From assembly GCF_016906535.1 (NCBI RefSeq), contig NC_057378.1, forward strand, positions 1,984,001 to 2,048,000: 64,000 bases of DNA. The letters are read 5' to 3'. The first letter of the stretch is position 1. Each line of letters begins with the position of its first letter. Positions 47,995 to 64,000 of the stretch are shown piece after piece. Position numbers and translations under genes: made by a program. This stretch comes from Rhizoctonia solani (taxonomy: Eukaryota; Basidiomycota; Agaricomycetes; Cantharellales; Ceratobasidiaceae). The notes below the pieces were generated by a model that searched no databases, was not told the origin of the DNA, and saw only the letters and a program-made list of their open reading frames with translations.

Positions 47995-49903
47995 ATGATG
48001 TCACATGACCAGGCCAAAATCGATACCCATCCATCTTTTGCCCAAGCCATGACATTCCTTCGGTATGAGTTCAATCCATGACCCCACCTTCTATTCTATG
48101 TCTTGAACTATTTGATAAAGTGCAGGCTCACTCTCCGCTTTTGTATCTCACACCCGCTATCTTTTGACTCTGCGATCGAGAACTCGGCCAAGCGATTATC
48201 ATTCATTGATCGTCTTCCGCCTCTCGCCAGCTTCATCAGATGCTCCCAATCTGTACGCTATGGAGTCCACATGTCCTCATCTAGGGGCAGACCTATCTCA
48301 CGCCGACGTCGAATTTGACGCTGATCCGGAAATAGAGGAGATGACTGCGGCTGTTGTGTGCCCCTGGCATCGCTACGACTTTGACCTCAAAACAGGAGAG
48401 AGTTCGACCGGTTTGAAAGCATGTGCGTATCCGGTTGAGCTGAGAGACCGAGATGTGTGGATCGGTGCTCCTGGAGAGGGCGAGTGGGAAGTTGTAGAGA
48501 AGAGGCCGGTCTCAGAGGGTGAGTCAGACTTGGCGTTTCCATCTTGTTACTGATGATTCTTCCATCAGACTTCGCAGAGTCAAGCGCCAGTAAAGGGGTG
48601 CCAAACTCTAGTACCTCCGAAGCCACGAACTCTAAAATCACGACCACGTTCGAAACACTCACCTTGGAGGATAACGAACCGGAACCAGGCACGTTGATGG
48701 AATGGGCGTGTCGAATTCTTAGCACATCGAACCCTGAAAAGAAAGTCAGTAGAAACCCATGGTAGCCAAACACTATTCGACTTACGTTCCGATCGCATAC
48801 AGGTCGCACTTACGAGAAAGGCGGCAGCAGCCTGGCGAACAGGAAAAATCACCTCGAGTGGCCAGAAGAAAACTAACCTTGTAATCCCACCCGACGTTCC
48901 CCCTCGGGAAAATCTTGTGACAGTTGAACCCGGTAAAGTTGGAAAGAGAGGCAAGGCGGGCAGCGAGCGAAGTCGTATCGCCATTTTGCATGCGTTGGCA
49001 AACATTGAACAATGGGCGTACGTGATTCATTGTCGCGGCTGACTATCATTTAATGCTTTTCATAGAATTGATTTGGCGTGAGTCTTTGTTATATACCCGA
49101 TCAAGAACGGTCGGGATAATTCCACTCCAGGTGGGATATAATTGCCCGGTTTGGATCAGTAAAACTAGCAGGAGAGCCACTCCCGCCACAATTCTTTACT
49201 GACTGGGTCAAGGTCGCTGAAGACGAAGCCAAGTGAGCATATTTTCATTACTTCCTTTGTCCTCCAAATGCACTCTATTCTACCTTTCTAATCTCGCTAA
49301 TTTTGATCGTTGGTCTATCTCACAGGCATTTTTCTCTGCTTTCCTCCCGTCTCACCCAACTCGGCACCTACTATGGCTCACACGCCGTTCATGCTGGCCT
49401 ATGGGATTCGGCATCCCGGACAGCCCATTCCTTACCTGCTCGACTATGCATCATCCATCTCGTACACGAAGCAAGAGGACTAGACGTTAACCCGGTTACC
49501 ATAAACAAATTCAAAGCAGCTGGGGACACCGAGAGTGTCAAAGTACTCGAAGTCATCCACTGGGACGAAGTCACGGTACGCACCCATTCACTCGCCCTCA
49601 TGAACGAGTTGACCAAACGAAAGCAATGAAGCATGTCACAGCCGGTCATCGATGGTTTACATGGGCCTGTAATCTCCTAAACGAAGACCCGGTACAAGCG
49701 TTTCGACGCGAAGTGCGAGCACACTTTTCTGGTGCCCTCAAAGTGAGTTTTTGAGACGAAACCTTGGCGATTCATGCATGACGTAATCGGTGAAATTTCA
49801 GGGTCCGTTCAATGTTGTGGACCGAGCACGCGCAGGCATGAGCCCAGATTTTTACGAGGATCTTAGAGGCGAAGCAAATGAGGCAAAGAAGAAAGGGAAA
49901 TGA
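47995..49903 (+). CDS. Rieske [2Fe-2S] + DUF455 ferritin-like protein (9 exons)
   Basis: Fusion of an N-terminal Rieske domain with a C-terminal DUF455 (ferritin-like) domain. Exons: 47995-48062, 48121-48518, 48569-48744, 48803-49017, 49066-49077, 49131-49232, 49326-49575, 49632-49742, 49802-49903. All are in phase and give 477 residues. The Rieske cluster ligands are Cys74 and His76 in CPHLGADL and Cys103 and His106 in CPWHRYDF. DUF455 begins near residue 215. It has the metal-site-like EDEAKHFSLL and VTHVTAGHRWF, and GPFNVVDRARAGMSPDFY near the end. Exon 5 is only 12 bp. The Rieske part should pass electrons; a di-iron active site in DUF455 is inferred from the Glu/His pattern. The substrate is unknown. 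No targeting signal is obvious. Confidence 0.9.
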
Positions 49904-50149
49904 AAACAAAAGGCGGAGGTAACGGATTGCTCCCTCGTTTAGAGGAGGCTACGACAAAGCCAGGTCAGAATGTGGGCGCTGATGGGAGCGTCGAGGTCTC
50001 GTATCAATGAATTCGATCCGACTTGATTTTTTTTTTCTTCCCTGAGTTATCGTTGGCTAAGATGAAAGAATCAATAGATTATTTTTTCTTCGATACTGTG
50101 ACGGGAACATTGGACAAGCTAGCTTGTTAAATCAAGAAATTCACTGAAA

Positions 50150-56866
<6,717 letters not shown>

Positions 56867-57634
56867 CCTCTTCTTGGGGGGTGGTAGATTTTGTCGAGGA
56901 AGCCGGGTGAGCGTGGGTCTTTATGGAGCCGGAGCAGCGTTAGTGCCTCTAATGCATCCGGTGGGAGCCCGGTCGGATCGGCGAGGACCATGCGGACGTT
57001 TCTATATCCAGACCCCATGGAACTTTGCTTCGGTTTTCTCCATCACTATCCGTACCATATCGGGATGTCACTTCTAGTTTCCTGCCCTTTGCTATCTTTG
57101 CTATCACACCCTACATCGGATAATCATCTCCTTTATCACGCAAGGCCGGAAGAACACGAGATTTCCTACTTGTCACCCCGTTTGTTGCGGTGAGAAGAAG
57201 ATTATTTGTTTGATACAGATCTTTGTCCTTGAGCCATCCACATGACTTCATTGATGCGCCCCCGAATACGCCGGGGATCCCTATAAGCTCAAGTAAGTTC
57301 TTGATAGGGACCAGGTTATGTTGATCGAATTCTTGTGATCAATGTACTATTACTGTTCAGTTGCCTGACATAGGAAAACTGTGCTTGAGTATCGATACCA
57401 TCAATTCAAAACAAAATGAGCATTCCCGTGTTAGCTAAGGTGCATACATACAGTCTTGTTGAATGCTCTTCGGTTCGCTTGAGAATAGCATTCCATAATT
57501 TTATAGGACCGGTCGTTCGTATGATTCAATTATATTATCTTCGAACCAGCTGAAAATGATTTCATTACGGCAACCAGGCCTCTGAAGGTACACTTTACAG
57601 ATCTCATTCACACGGGTTAAATTTAGCTTCACGC
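56867..57634. other. Intergenic between ABC transporter and AA9 LPMO
   Basis: Divergent frames near 56891-57193 on the plus strand are probably shadows of the ABC promoter region. Nothing else is seen. Confidence 0.4.
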
Positions 57635-58766
57635 TTAACTTTTCCAAACCGCCTGTCAAGTCCAAGCGCATAAGTCATAAATTTAAGAATCGCGCTGGCA
57701 ATCACTCACAGGCCCAGGTTGTGTGTAATTTACCGGCTATAGTTGTAATGTTAATTGCTGTTTATCCGTGTGCATGACTCTGGTACTTACAATTGGATCT
57801 AGGTTGACACCATAATTAGCTTGTGCTCGCGAAAGCGACCAAAGGTAACTCACTATAAATATTAACCATTATTCCTGACTCCCTGCCAGTATAGTATCCG
57901 GGGAGCGCCACCAGTGGCTTGGGTTCTCCCTGTCCTCCATTGATAACCTGGACTTGTGCGCAGGACACATAGAACTCCGCCTTTTGATAGTTAAGCGCCA
58001 GCTAAACCAGGAATATCAGAGACCTGTATTTGCATGATGACATACGTTGGATTATGTACTCACATGCAGCGCAATGTGTTCGATACGAACCAGGTATTCA
58101 CCCGAGGGTACGGAGTTCGGAATCGGAAATGTGACATTGGTCATCCCTGCACGAGTGCTAAGCATTTCATTATAGGCCGGTCGGATTAAACGACTTACCA
58201 TCCGTGGGAAATGTGATCGAATTTCCACCATCAGTGATAGGAGGGAGCTCGTAGATCTTGAACCAGACCTCTCCCGATCCGTTGAAAGTTGCGACAGTCT
58301 CGGGAGCCTTCGCCATGTAGACATTGAGAACTCCATGATGAAATATCGCCTCGTCTAGAGCAAATCCGATCTAGGAAGGATTAACATTCGCGAGAGATGG
58401 ATGTCTAGAGCCTTGCTCACTGTAGAACCGGCTGCAACAGTGGTGGTAGTGGTGGATCCTGCGTGTTCCCCGCCAGAGTTACATGTGAGGTTTGTCGTTG
58501 ATACGTCCATAACCTATTTGTAGAAGAATTGTCAGTCTCTCTCTTATATTTGATATTTTGTGAATTGTACCGGGAAATTACCGTTAGTACCGTTGCGAAC
58601 GTGTGCATAAGGTGTAGTTAGAGTGCCATTTACAATTAATGAAGTCCATCGATCTAAAACAAAGTAAGTAAGTAACCTCATCATATGCGCTAAGAGCATA
58701 CATACAATGCGCAAATACTGGTATTGCCCATAAACAGGCCGAAAGAAGATAGAGGAGGTGATTCAT
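57635..58766 (-). CDS. AA9 lytic polysaccharide monooxygenase, secreted (9 exons)
   Basis: Copper enzyme that cleaves cellulose oxidatively. Exons on the minus strand: 58766-58706, 58653-58571, 58513-58421, 58370-58199, 58146-58064, 58001-57854, 57798-57791, 57736-57710, 57652-57635. All close in phase and give 230 residues. The signal peptide is residues 1-19 (MNHLLYLLSACLWAIPVFA). The mature protein starts at His20 (HYRWTSLIVNG), the first ligand of the copper histidine brace. The second is His91 in FHHGVLNVYMAKAP. Axial Tyr175 lies in AEFYVSCAQ. The residue two before it is Glu, where most AA9 enzymes have Gln. The end YTQPGPAVWKS is typical. No CBM1 is present. Exon 7 is 8 bp. Other AA families do not fit this pattern. 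Confidence 0.92.
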
Positions 58767-60252
58767 TGTTATAATTCAGGGAGAAATATGCCCCTGAAAC
58801 TCGTTTAAACACCTTAATATTTATATGTCGACACCCCAGGTTTAACGTTGAAATTTCTTTTGCATTATATGCAATGCATCTTCTCGGAGATTATTGACAC
58901 GATTCTTTCGGCCTGACAGGCGTTGCAAGACATGAAATCGCAACGCTGGCTTGACTAGTAGCCTGAATATCGCAGCTAGCTACACTTCGAATGACCTCAT
59001 AGCTAAGCAACAGCATCTAAAACACCTTCTTTGGGAGGTTTTGATGGGTCAACGGGGAAATAGAACACTGCAGTCGCCAACCGAAATATGGCTTCGGCGC
59101 CACCTTGGGGGAGGTAAGACCTCGGTCAAGTCCAAGGTTACTCCGACAGAACGATTCACCTGCAACGTCATGAGTTATGATATACTTCGAGCTCACAGCT
59201 GAAGAAACGGGGTGGGTTCTATCATTTAAAATCAAACTGTGGTTGGTTCCAGTAACGGGTTTACCAAGCCTTCTCAACAAGAAGTCCCGGTGGAGACCTC
59301 TCGGCAAAAAGACCAATAGAACTACTAAATGAAATAGACTATTACCACCAGGCGAGGTTGTCTTCAGTCACATCTTCGAAAATTGGATGAGACAAGAAAC
59401 GGGGGCCTTTGCCATCGCACATGATCAACCTCTCATTTATCCGGGTCGCGTGACCGCTGTTTCAGTAACAAACTCACACCATGATCTTCCGAAGTGGTAT
59501 TAATAGTCTCCTGAAGCGAATGCTAAGGATTGTTCTTCGATAATTTCGGAGAGTGAAGAGCCACATTTTAATAGATCTTGAGCTGGAATATGAGCTGGGA
59601 ACGTGTATCCATGTGGTGTCCTTTGGCTCTTCATCCTATAATCGCCAACGGTCACTAGAGCAAGAGTTTCAGCACTTACAGGAGTAATAAGAAATAGACC
59701 TGTGAAACCCTATTGCAACCAATTTTTCAACTCCAGGCATGATGTTTATAGACTATTAAATAAATACATGATCTACGGGACCATTTGGTGTCGGTAGAAT
59801 ACATTGACTGACACCACCAGTGCCAAGGACATATTTCTGTTGCTGGGTATGGATTAAACGGTCTATATGTACAGAAAGCGTATAGGATCCGTCTCTAGGC
59901 CTGAATAAAATATCTTGCATATTGACGGGCTTTGAAATCATAAGTACAGGCTCTGAATGCCTGTAATTATACTTTATACATTCAACCATATAATTGTCGT
60001 ACATCAAATACTATCTCCACTGACACCTTATGGTTTATCTGCGGAAGATGGGTGAATTGGGATGTGTTCCCTCCTCTTACATTGAGTGATGAAGAAGTCC
60101 AGGGTCAACACCAGCCCAGCTAGCTGGTCAATTTTATTGAGGTCCGATTATTATTTAATCTTTGACCAGTCTGTTTACGTGTCTATATGAGGTAGTGCGA
60201 CGCAGCCCACGGAGCCAGTACTGTACTGACCCCAGGAAGTTGGCGCTTACGG
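58767..60252. other. Intergenic, weak minus-strand frames
   Basis: No recognised gene. The minus-strand frame 60007-59756 has protein-like composition (DILFRPRDGSYTLSVHID), and 59316-59017 is a second weak one. They may be decayed exons. CACGTG motifs near 59450 and 60256 could be regulatory. Confidence 0.35.
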
Positions 60253-60261
60253 TATCACGTG

Positions 60262-60563
60262 ATCTTTGGCACCCCGGTTACTGTCAAACGTTGGCAGTCG
60301 AACCCAAAAGCCCGACCCCGTCAAGCTCAGGGAGCCCGAAACCCCGTCGAGGACCACGCCATGGAGACGTGAGGAGCCCAGATAGACCAGCACGAGCTGG
60401 CCCTTTGGTAACGGTTTTGACGCGTGTGTTTTACTGATCATTTAACTATCGTCTGGGTACTTGTGTTCTCTTTTCCTTTCCCGTCCCCCCCTCCCCCACC
60501 TTGTGTGACACTATCACAGTGATTTGCCTCGTTCGAATGTGGCTCTAAATATGAATTTGAAAA
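60262..60563 (+). mobile_element. Short retroposon (SINE or truncated LINE) with 9-bp TSD
   Basis: 302 bp ending CTAAATATGAATTTGAAAA, flanked by TATCACGTG at 60253-60261 and 60564-60572. The 3' end resembles that of the LINE at 8903 (CCTTAAATATGAATC then poly-A; TTTGCCT upstream in both). A B-box-like GCAGTCGAACCC lies near 60296, which would suit a tRNA-derived SINE sharing the LINE tail. Confidence 0.6.
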
Positions 60564-60572
60564 TATCACGTG

Positions 60573-61557
60573 TCCGTCGCACCACAGAGCGGTCGAGCAC
60601 ACCGACCACGTCCGGCCGACAGGGGAGCCGAGCAATGCGCTTGCTGTCCCTTTCTCCCACCCGACCTGTGAGTCATAATCACGTCTCGGAGGTCCCAGCT
60701 CCCTCGTCCTACACCCATACAGACATATCCGCACAGATAAGCAGATATCGGAAGCAAGAAGCCCGAAGCTCAGTATAAAAATGGCATTTATGAACATACA
60801 TAAAGCCAGCCATATTTATTGGCTCCTATATGTAGCATTTCGCGATCGTCCTGGCTTATTTGTTTGTAACTCATTAGATATTTTCCTGCGCCCATGTCAG
60901 ATTTGTGAGCCTTCACAGCCTGCAGATCACCGCACCACCATGGGTAGATGATTGAATATTTGTGGACAAAAAGAGTTAGACCTAGCAAATCTGGAAGTCA
61001 TATGCAAGACACGTTTAATGACCTCATGGCCGAGATGTTTCAGGCATTGTCTGTATGTGTATGGTGACCAAAACTGATTGGCGTGCCCATCCCATTGTAA
61101 ACTGACGCTTAAGGCTCAGATTGAATTCCGAAAAGCTGTGGACCCAATGATAAAATACTAGATAAATCCGAAGGCTCGAAAAATATGTATTCATTAGCTG
61201 CCGAAGCTCTTGGTCATGTACATGTGCTGAGCGTATGCTGTTATTTCTTTTACTCTCTTTACAGCTGAAGACTACCTCCATATAATAAATTGAAAGAGAG
61301 TGCTCTAATCTTAATTTAGCATGTTATCTATGAGTATCAATTATTCTTGATATGCACGTGGTTCATGCACGAGCCGAGAAGGTAAAGCAAGTATTTCATG
61401 TCTCGTGAAAATCAAATATGCCTCATGGCTATTGTGAAGAGACAGACTCTCTTCAAAAAGCTTATAGAATCAACGCCTGAAAAACGTGTATTTACGCATA
61501 GGGCAATTTATAAGCCAGTGTCTGCGATGTGAGAGCAACATCCCCCGAGCTACCATC
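60573..61557. other. Intergenic region
   Basis: No gene seen. Weak short frames on both strands only. Presumed promoter of the gene at 61558 in the last few hundred bases. Confidence 0.4.
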
Positions 61558-62371
61558 ATGAGTAAATTCTCCTTCGCACGCCGACCCACAATTTTTGCAC
61601 CAGAGGCATCACAGCACATTTCAAATGCTTCCATCATCGCTGCACGAGCCGCTCTCGGACGCGTGGCTCCCGTGCGGATCGAGTTTGATAGCTCGGGGAA
61701 TAAGACCGAGCCTCTTGCCGTTTGGATGGGCAAGCGCTCCCACGCAGAAGTAGAATGCATGCAACTCAGAAAAGAGCGAAAAGGCCCATTCTTTCACGAA
61801 TATATAGTCTTCCGCCTTATTAACGACAAAGGATGCTTTCGCATTGACCGTCGACAGCTTCCAGACGAGACCTCCCCACTGGGCTGTACAGAGGACGCAG
61901 GCGTTGAGCCCTATGAAACCATCGAAGACATAGGAAATCTAGATGAATCAATATACAGTCCTTCAGAATGCATCGCTCATGCTGAATTCAAGGAGCATAT
62001 CCGCATGGAACTCATCATAGATATATGCCGAGAGATATCGCAACACTACCATGCCTCTACCTATACTGTCCAGCGATTCAACTGCTATTTTTATGCTCAG
62101 ACCATATTTCTTTTCACCGTGTGCAAGGAATATGATTGGTACCAGAGGTATATATGGGTATGTATTTATGAAATACTCTAGATACGGGAATCATCTAACA
62201 GTGCCAATTCTCCCTGGGTTAACTGCACATCATGTCATGTATATTCAGGGAGCCGGAAGCATTGCACTTAAAGAGGAAGACTTGATAAGGGCCCAGATGC
62301 CGCTAAAGAATATAGAAAAGAGTCGTAAAATAGACCTGAAAATTCTTGACAAAAACCTGGTTGGTACCTAG
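61558..62371 (+). CDS. Agaricomycete hypothetical protein, 240 residues
   Basis: Two exons (61558-62157, 62249-62371) in phase. The first ATG with good context is MSKFSFARRP. Visible content: PFFHEYIVFRLINDKGCFRIDR, a Pro/Gly/acidic loop, FKEHIRMELIIDICREISQHY and VQRFNCYFYAQTIFLF. It resembles lineage-specific basidiomycete proteins with a conserved N-C-Y-F-(Y/F)-A segment. No known catalytic motif, so function is not assigned. The frame at 62496 may be a further exon or a separate gene. Confidence 0.6.
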
Positions 62372-62495
62372 CTTTGTGTGATTGGTCAACTTCCTGATTA
62401 AACAATGACAGTGTTCCCACCTCATATTACCGAGTGATAGCACTTATACCATTTCCGATATATCAAATTCAAATCGTTACAACTCTGCTTGGAAG

Positions 62496-62864
62496 ATGTT
62501 GTTTCGTCTGGTTCGGTCTCAGCGTAAAAATAGCCAGGCCCAGCAGTTGAAAGAGGCAAGCATAGGGGAATTGCAGGAGCTCATATCAGATATGATTCAT
62601 GCACATAGTGTAAGGATCGAAAATTTTAGAGTTTTACTAGGATGCAGTGCGCGGGAGGTTGAACAAGATATTAAGCGGACGATGAATGATATATGGCGGA
62701 ATAAATGGCTTATATTGTGAGTACCCTCAAAACTAACATTAGTTGGTATACTAATGGCCCAGTTCAGCGGCCAAGTGGAAGAGACAAACGCCGCCGTATC
62801 GCGGCCCCACAATCATGGAATCAATGGCTATGAAACACAAGGACGACGGCGGAATGTGTGGTGA
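62496..62864 (+). CDS. Short hypothetical protein or last exons of the previous gene
   Basis: Exons 62496-62716 and 62768-62864, phase-consistent with donor GTGAGT and acceptor TTCAG. The first part is helical and charged (LQELISDMIHAHSVRIENFR, DIKRTMNDIW). The second ends NGYETQGRRRNVW. No family recognised. Lying 125 bp after 62371, it may be the C-terminal part of the preceding gene with a missed junction. Confidence 0.4.
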
Positions 62865-64000
62865 TGGAATGTGGTATACATCTGCGTGCGCAGGAACTCG
62901 GGAGCATAATACCCCGATGTGCACGCCACCCCAACGGTGTTTCTCGTTGATGAATTCTGTCCTCAAACATACAGGTTACTAGCTCTACATGATAGCCTCA
63001 CTATGTTTCTTTCACATGTCCTCTTCTATTTTTATTATCTATAAAATATACGTACAGTGGTGATTCGTAATTCATCCAAGCATCAGAGGCAAAGAGCATA
63101 CGCCGATTTACTGAGGCTTGATTATACCAACCCAAGCATTCTCACTAAATCATAACTTGCATACAATAAATAATGTTGAAGTATCGCGCATTGGCGAATT
63201 ATCATGGATATGCTACACACGACCAAGGGTCTGTCCACAAGATTTGACCTCTCCCACGCTACGTGTTTGAAATTATCTCTTCGTCTTCGAGCATACGGCC
63301 TTTCCGTATACCTCGATATATGTATCAAACCACATAAAGCAGACACCGCACAGCTTTATGACATGATTTTCGCCCGGAAGATTTGTCAAAGGGAACTACA
63401 ATTCGTCGAGTCTGATTTAGCGAGAACGTGAACAAATTGTATGACCTTGTTTTGTGAGCTCTGTCATGTGGAAAAATAAAAAATCTAAGCATCCTCACCA
63501 AAACTAACAGTTCTGGTATAATTAACCTCAAGCATAAGTAGTTCCATGGGTTATGTTGAGTGGTAATTGGCTTGAGAATAACGTTGTTTTTGACGATTCT
63601 TGCGTTGTGGGCCCCATTGTGGTGTGGATGGTACTATAATGAACATACAAGTTATGAGTATCCCCTCTCCCACGGACAAACTCACGCTCGGATACAAACT
63701 CAATGGCATGGATCTGCAAAGTCTCAACCCAAGATGACCAGTAGCTAGTGATCATACATACTTCGCTGGCGAATCTGTGAGTATTATTCACAGAAGTGTC
63801 GGATTTGACGATCAGGTAGTGAAATTTTTTATTTTTCATTTTTTCTTGAACAGCTTGTCTGTTTAAGAAGCTGAAGGTTCAGTGCAAATAGCGAAGCAAG
63901 TGGTTGAGCCGTAAATATCACACAAAGGGCCGGGAGCTATTCGGGTACGACTGGCGAGTTGGGATGAGATTCGACAGGATTGAGGCCTTGCTTGGTGCGT
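62865..64000. other. Right end, no supported gene
   Basis: Only short frames (for example 63204-63431 plus and 63839-63528 minus) without motifs or convincing splice chains. The window may end within a promoter or a decayed gene. Confidence 0.35.

Noticed and set aside
60162..60437. 91-codon plus-strand frame
   Set aside because: Overlaps the short retroposon and its target site; low-complexity Pro/Arg content.

Overview
This window is nuclear DNA from a filamentous fungus, most likely an agaricomycete basidiomycete. The evidence is dense introns of about 50 bp, a secreted AA9 lytic polysaccharide monooxygenase, a CE1 esterase, a Rieske-DUF455 protein and an F-box/LRR-type protein, plus Copia, Gypsy-chromovirus and Tad-like LINE elements. 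A Rhizoctonia/Ceratobasidiaceae-type genome would fit, but this is an inference from gene families and not a proven assignment.

Layout. 1-8.4 kb is gene space: the ribosome-biogenesis AAA ATPase RIX7 (8 exons), a possible very small spliced gene, and a secreted CE1 esterase. 8.4-29.1 kb is a stack of nested transposons. A solo Copia LTR was hit by a LINE that is flanked by an unusually long duplication. A Copia element on the minus strand (15071-28989, target duplication CTATA) sits in the right-hand copy of that duplication. That Copia element is itself broken by five solo LTRs and one full-length Gypsy chromovirus, and each of the six has a perfect 5-bp target duplication. With the insertions removed, the Copia element is about 5.0 kb. 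Its primer-binding site matches the anticodon loop of initiator tRNA-Met. 29.1-38.1 kb is a CpG-poor region without recognisable genes. It holds more LTR copies, a 252-bp tandem duplication, small TIR elements and a 656-bp near-perfect inverted repeat with an 88-bp spacer.

38.1-64 kb returns to gene space with normal CpG content. It holds an unrecognised 295-residue protein, a tandem SUMO-like (Rad60-SLD type) protein on the minus strand, two related CACGG-ended MITEs, an F-box/LRR-like protein and a LINE fragment. These are followed by a 9-exon Rieske + DUF455 protein, a full ABCC/MRP-type transporter (minus, about 6.7 kb), an AA9 LPMO (minus, 9 exons) and a small retroposon with a 9-bp target duplication. 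The window ends with a fungal hypothetical protein and a short neighbour.

Functionally the genes form no operon or biosynthetic cluster. The CE1 esterase and the AA9 LPMO both point to plant cell-wall breakdown. The most unusual features are the dated order of nested insertions, the long flanking duplication around the LINE, the long palindrome in the CpG desert, and the tandem SUMO-like gene. Exon limits come from reading splice signals by eye with phase checks; where phase could not be closed, this is stated.
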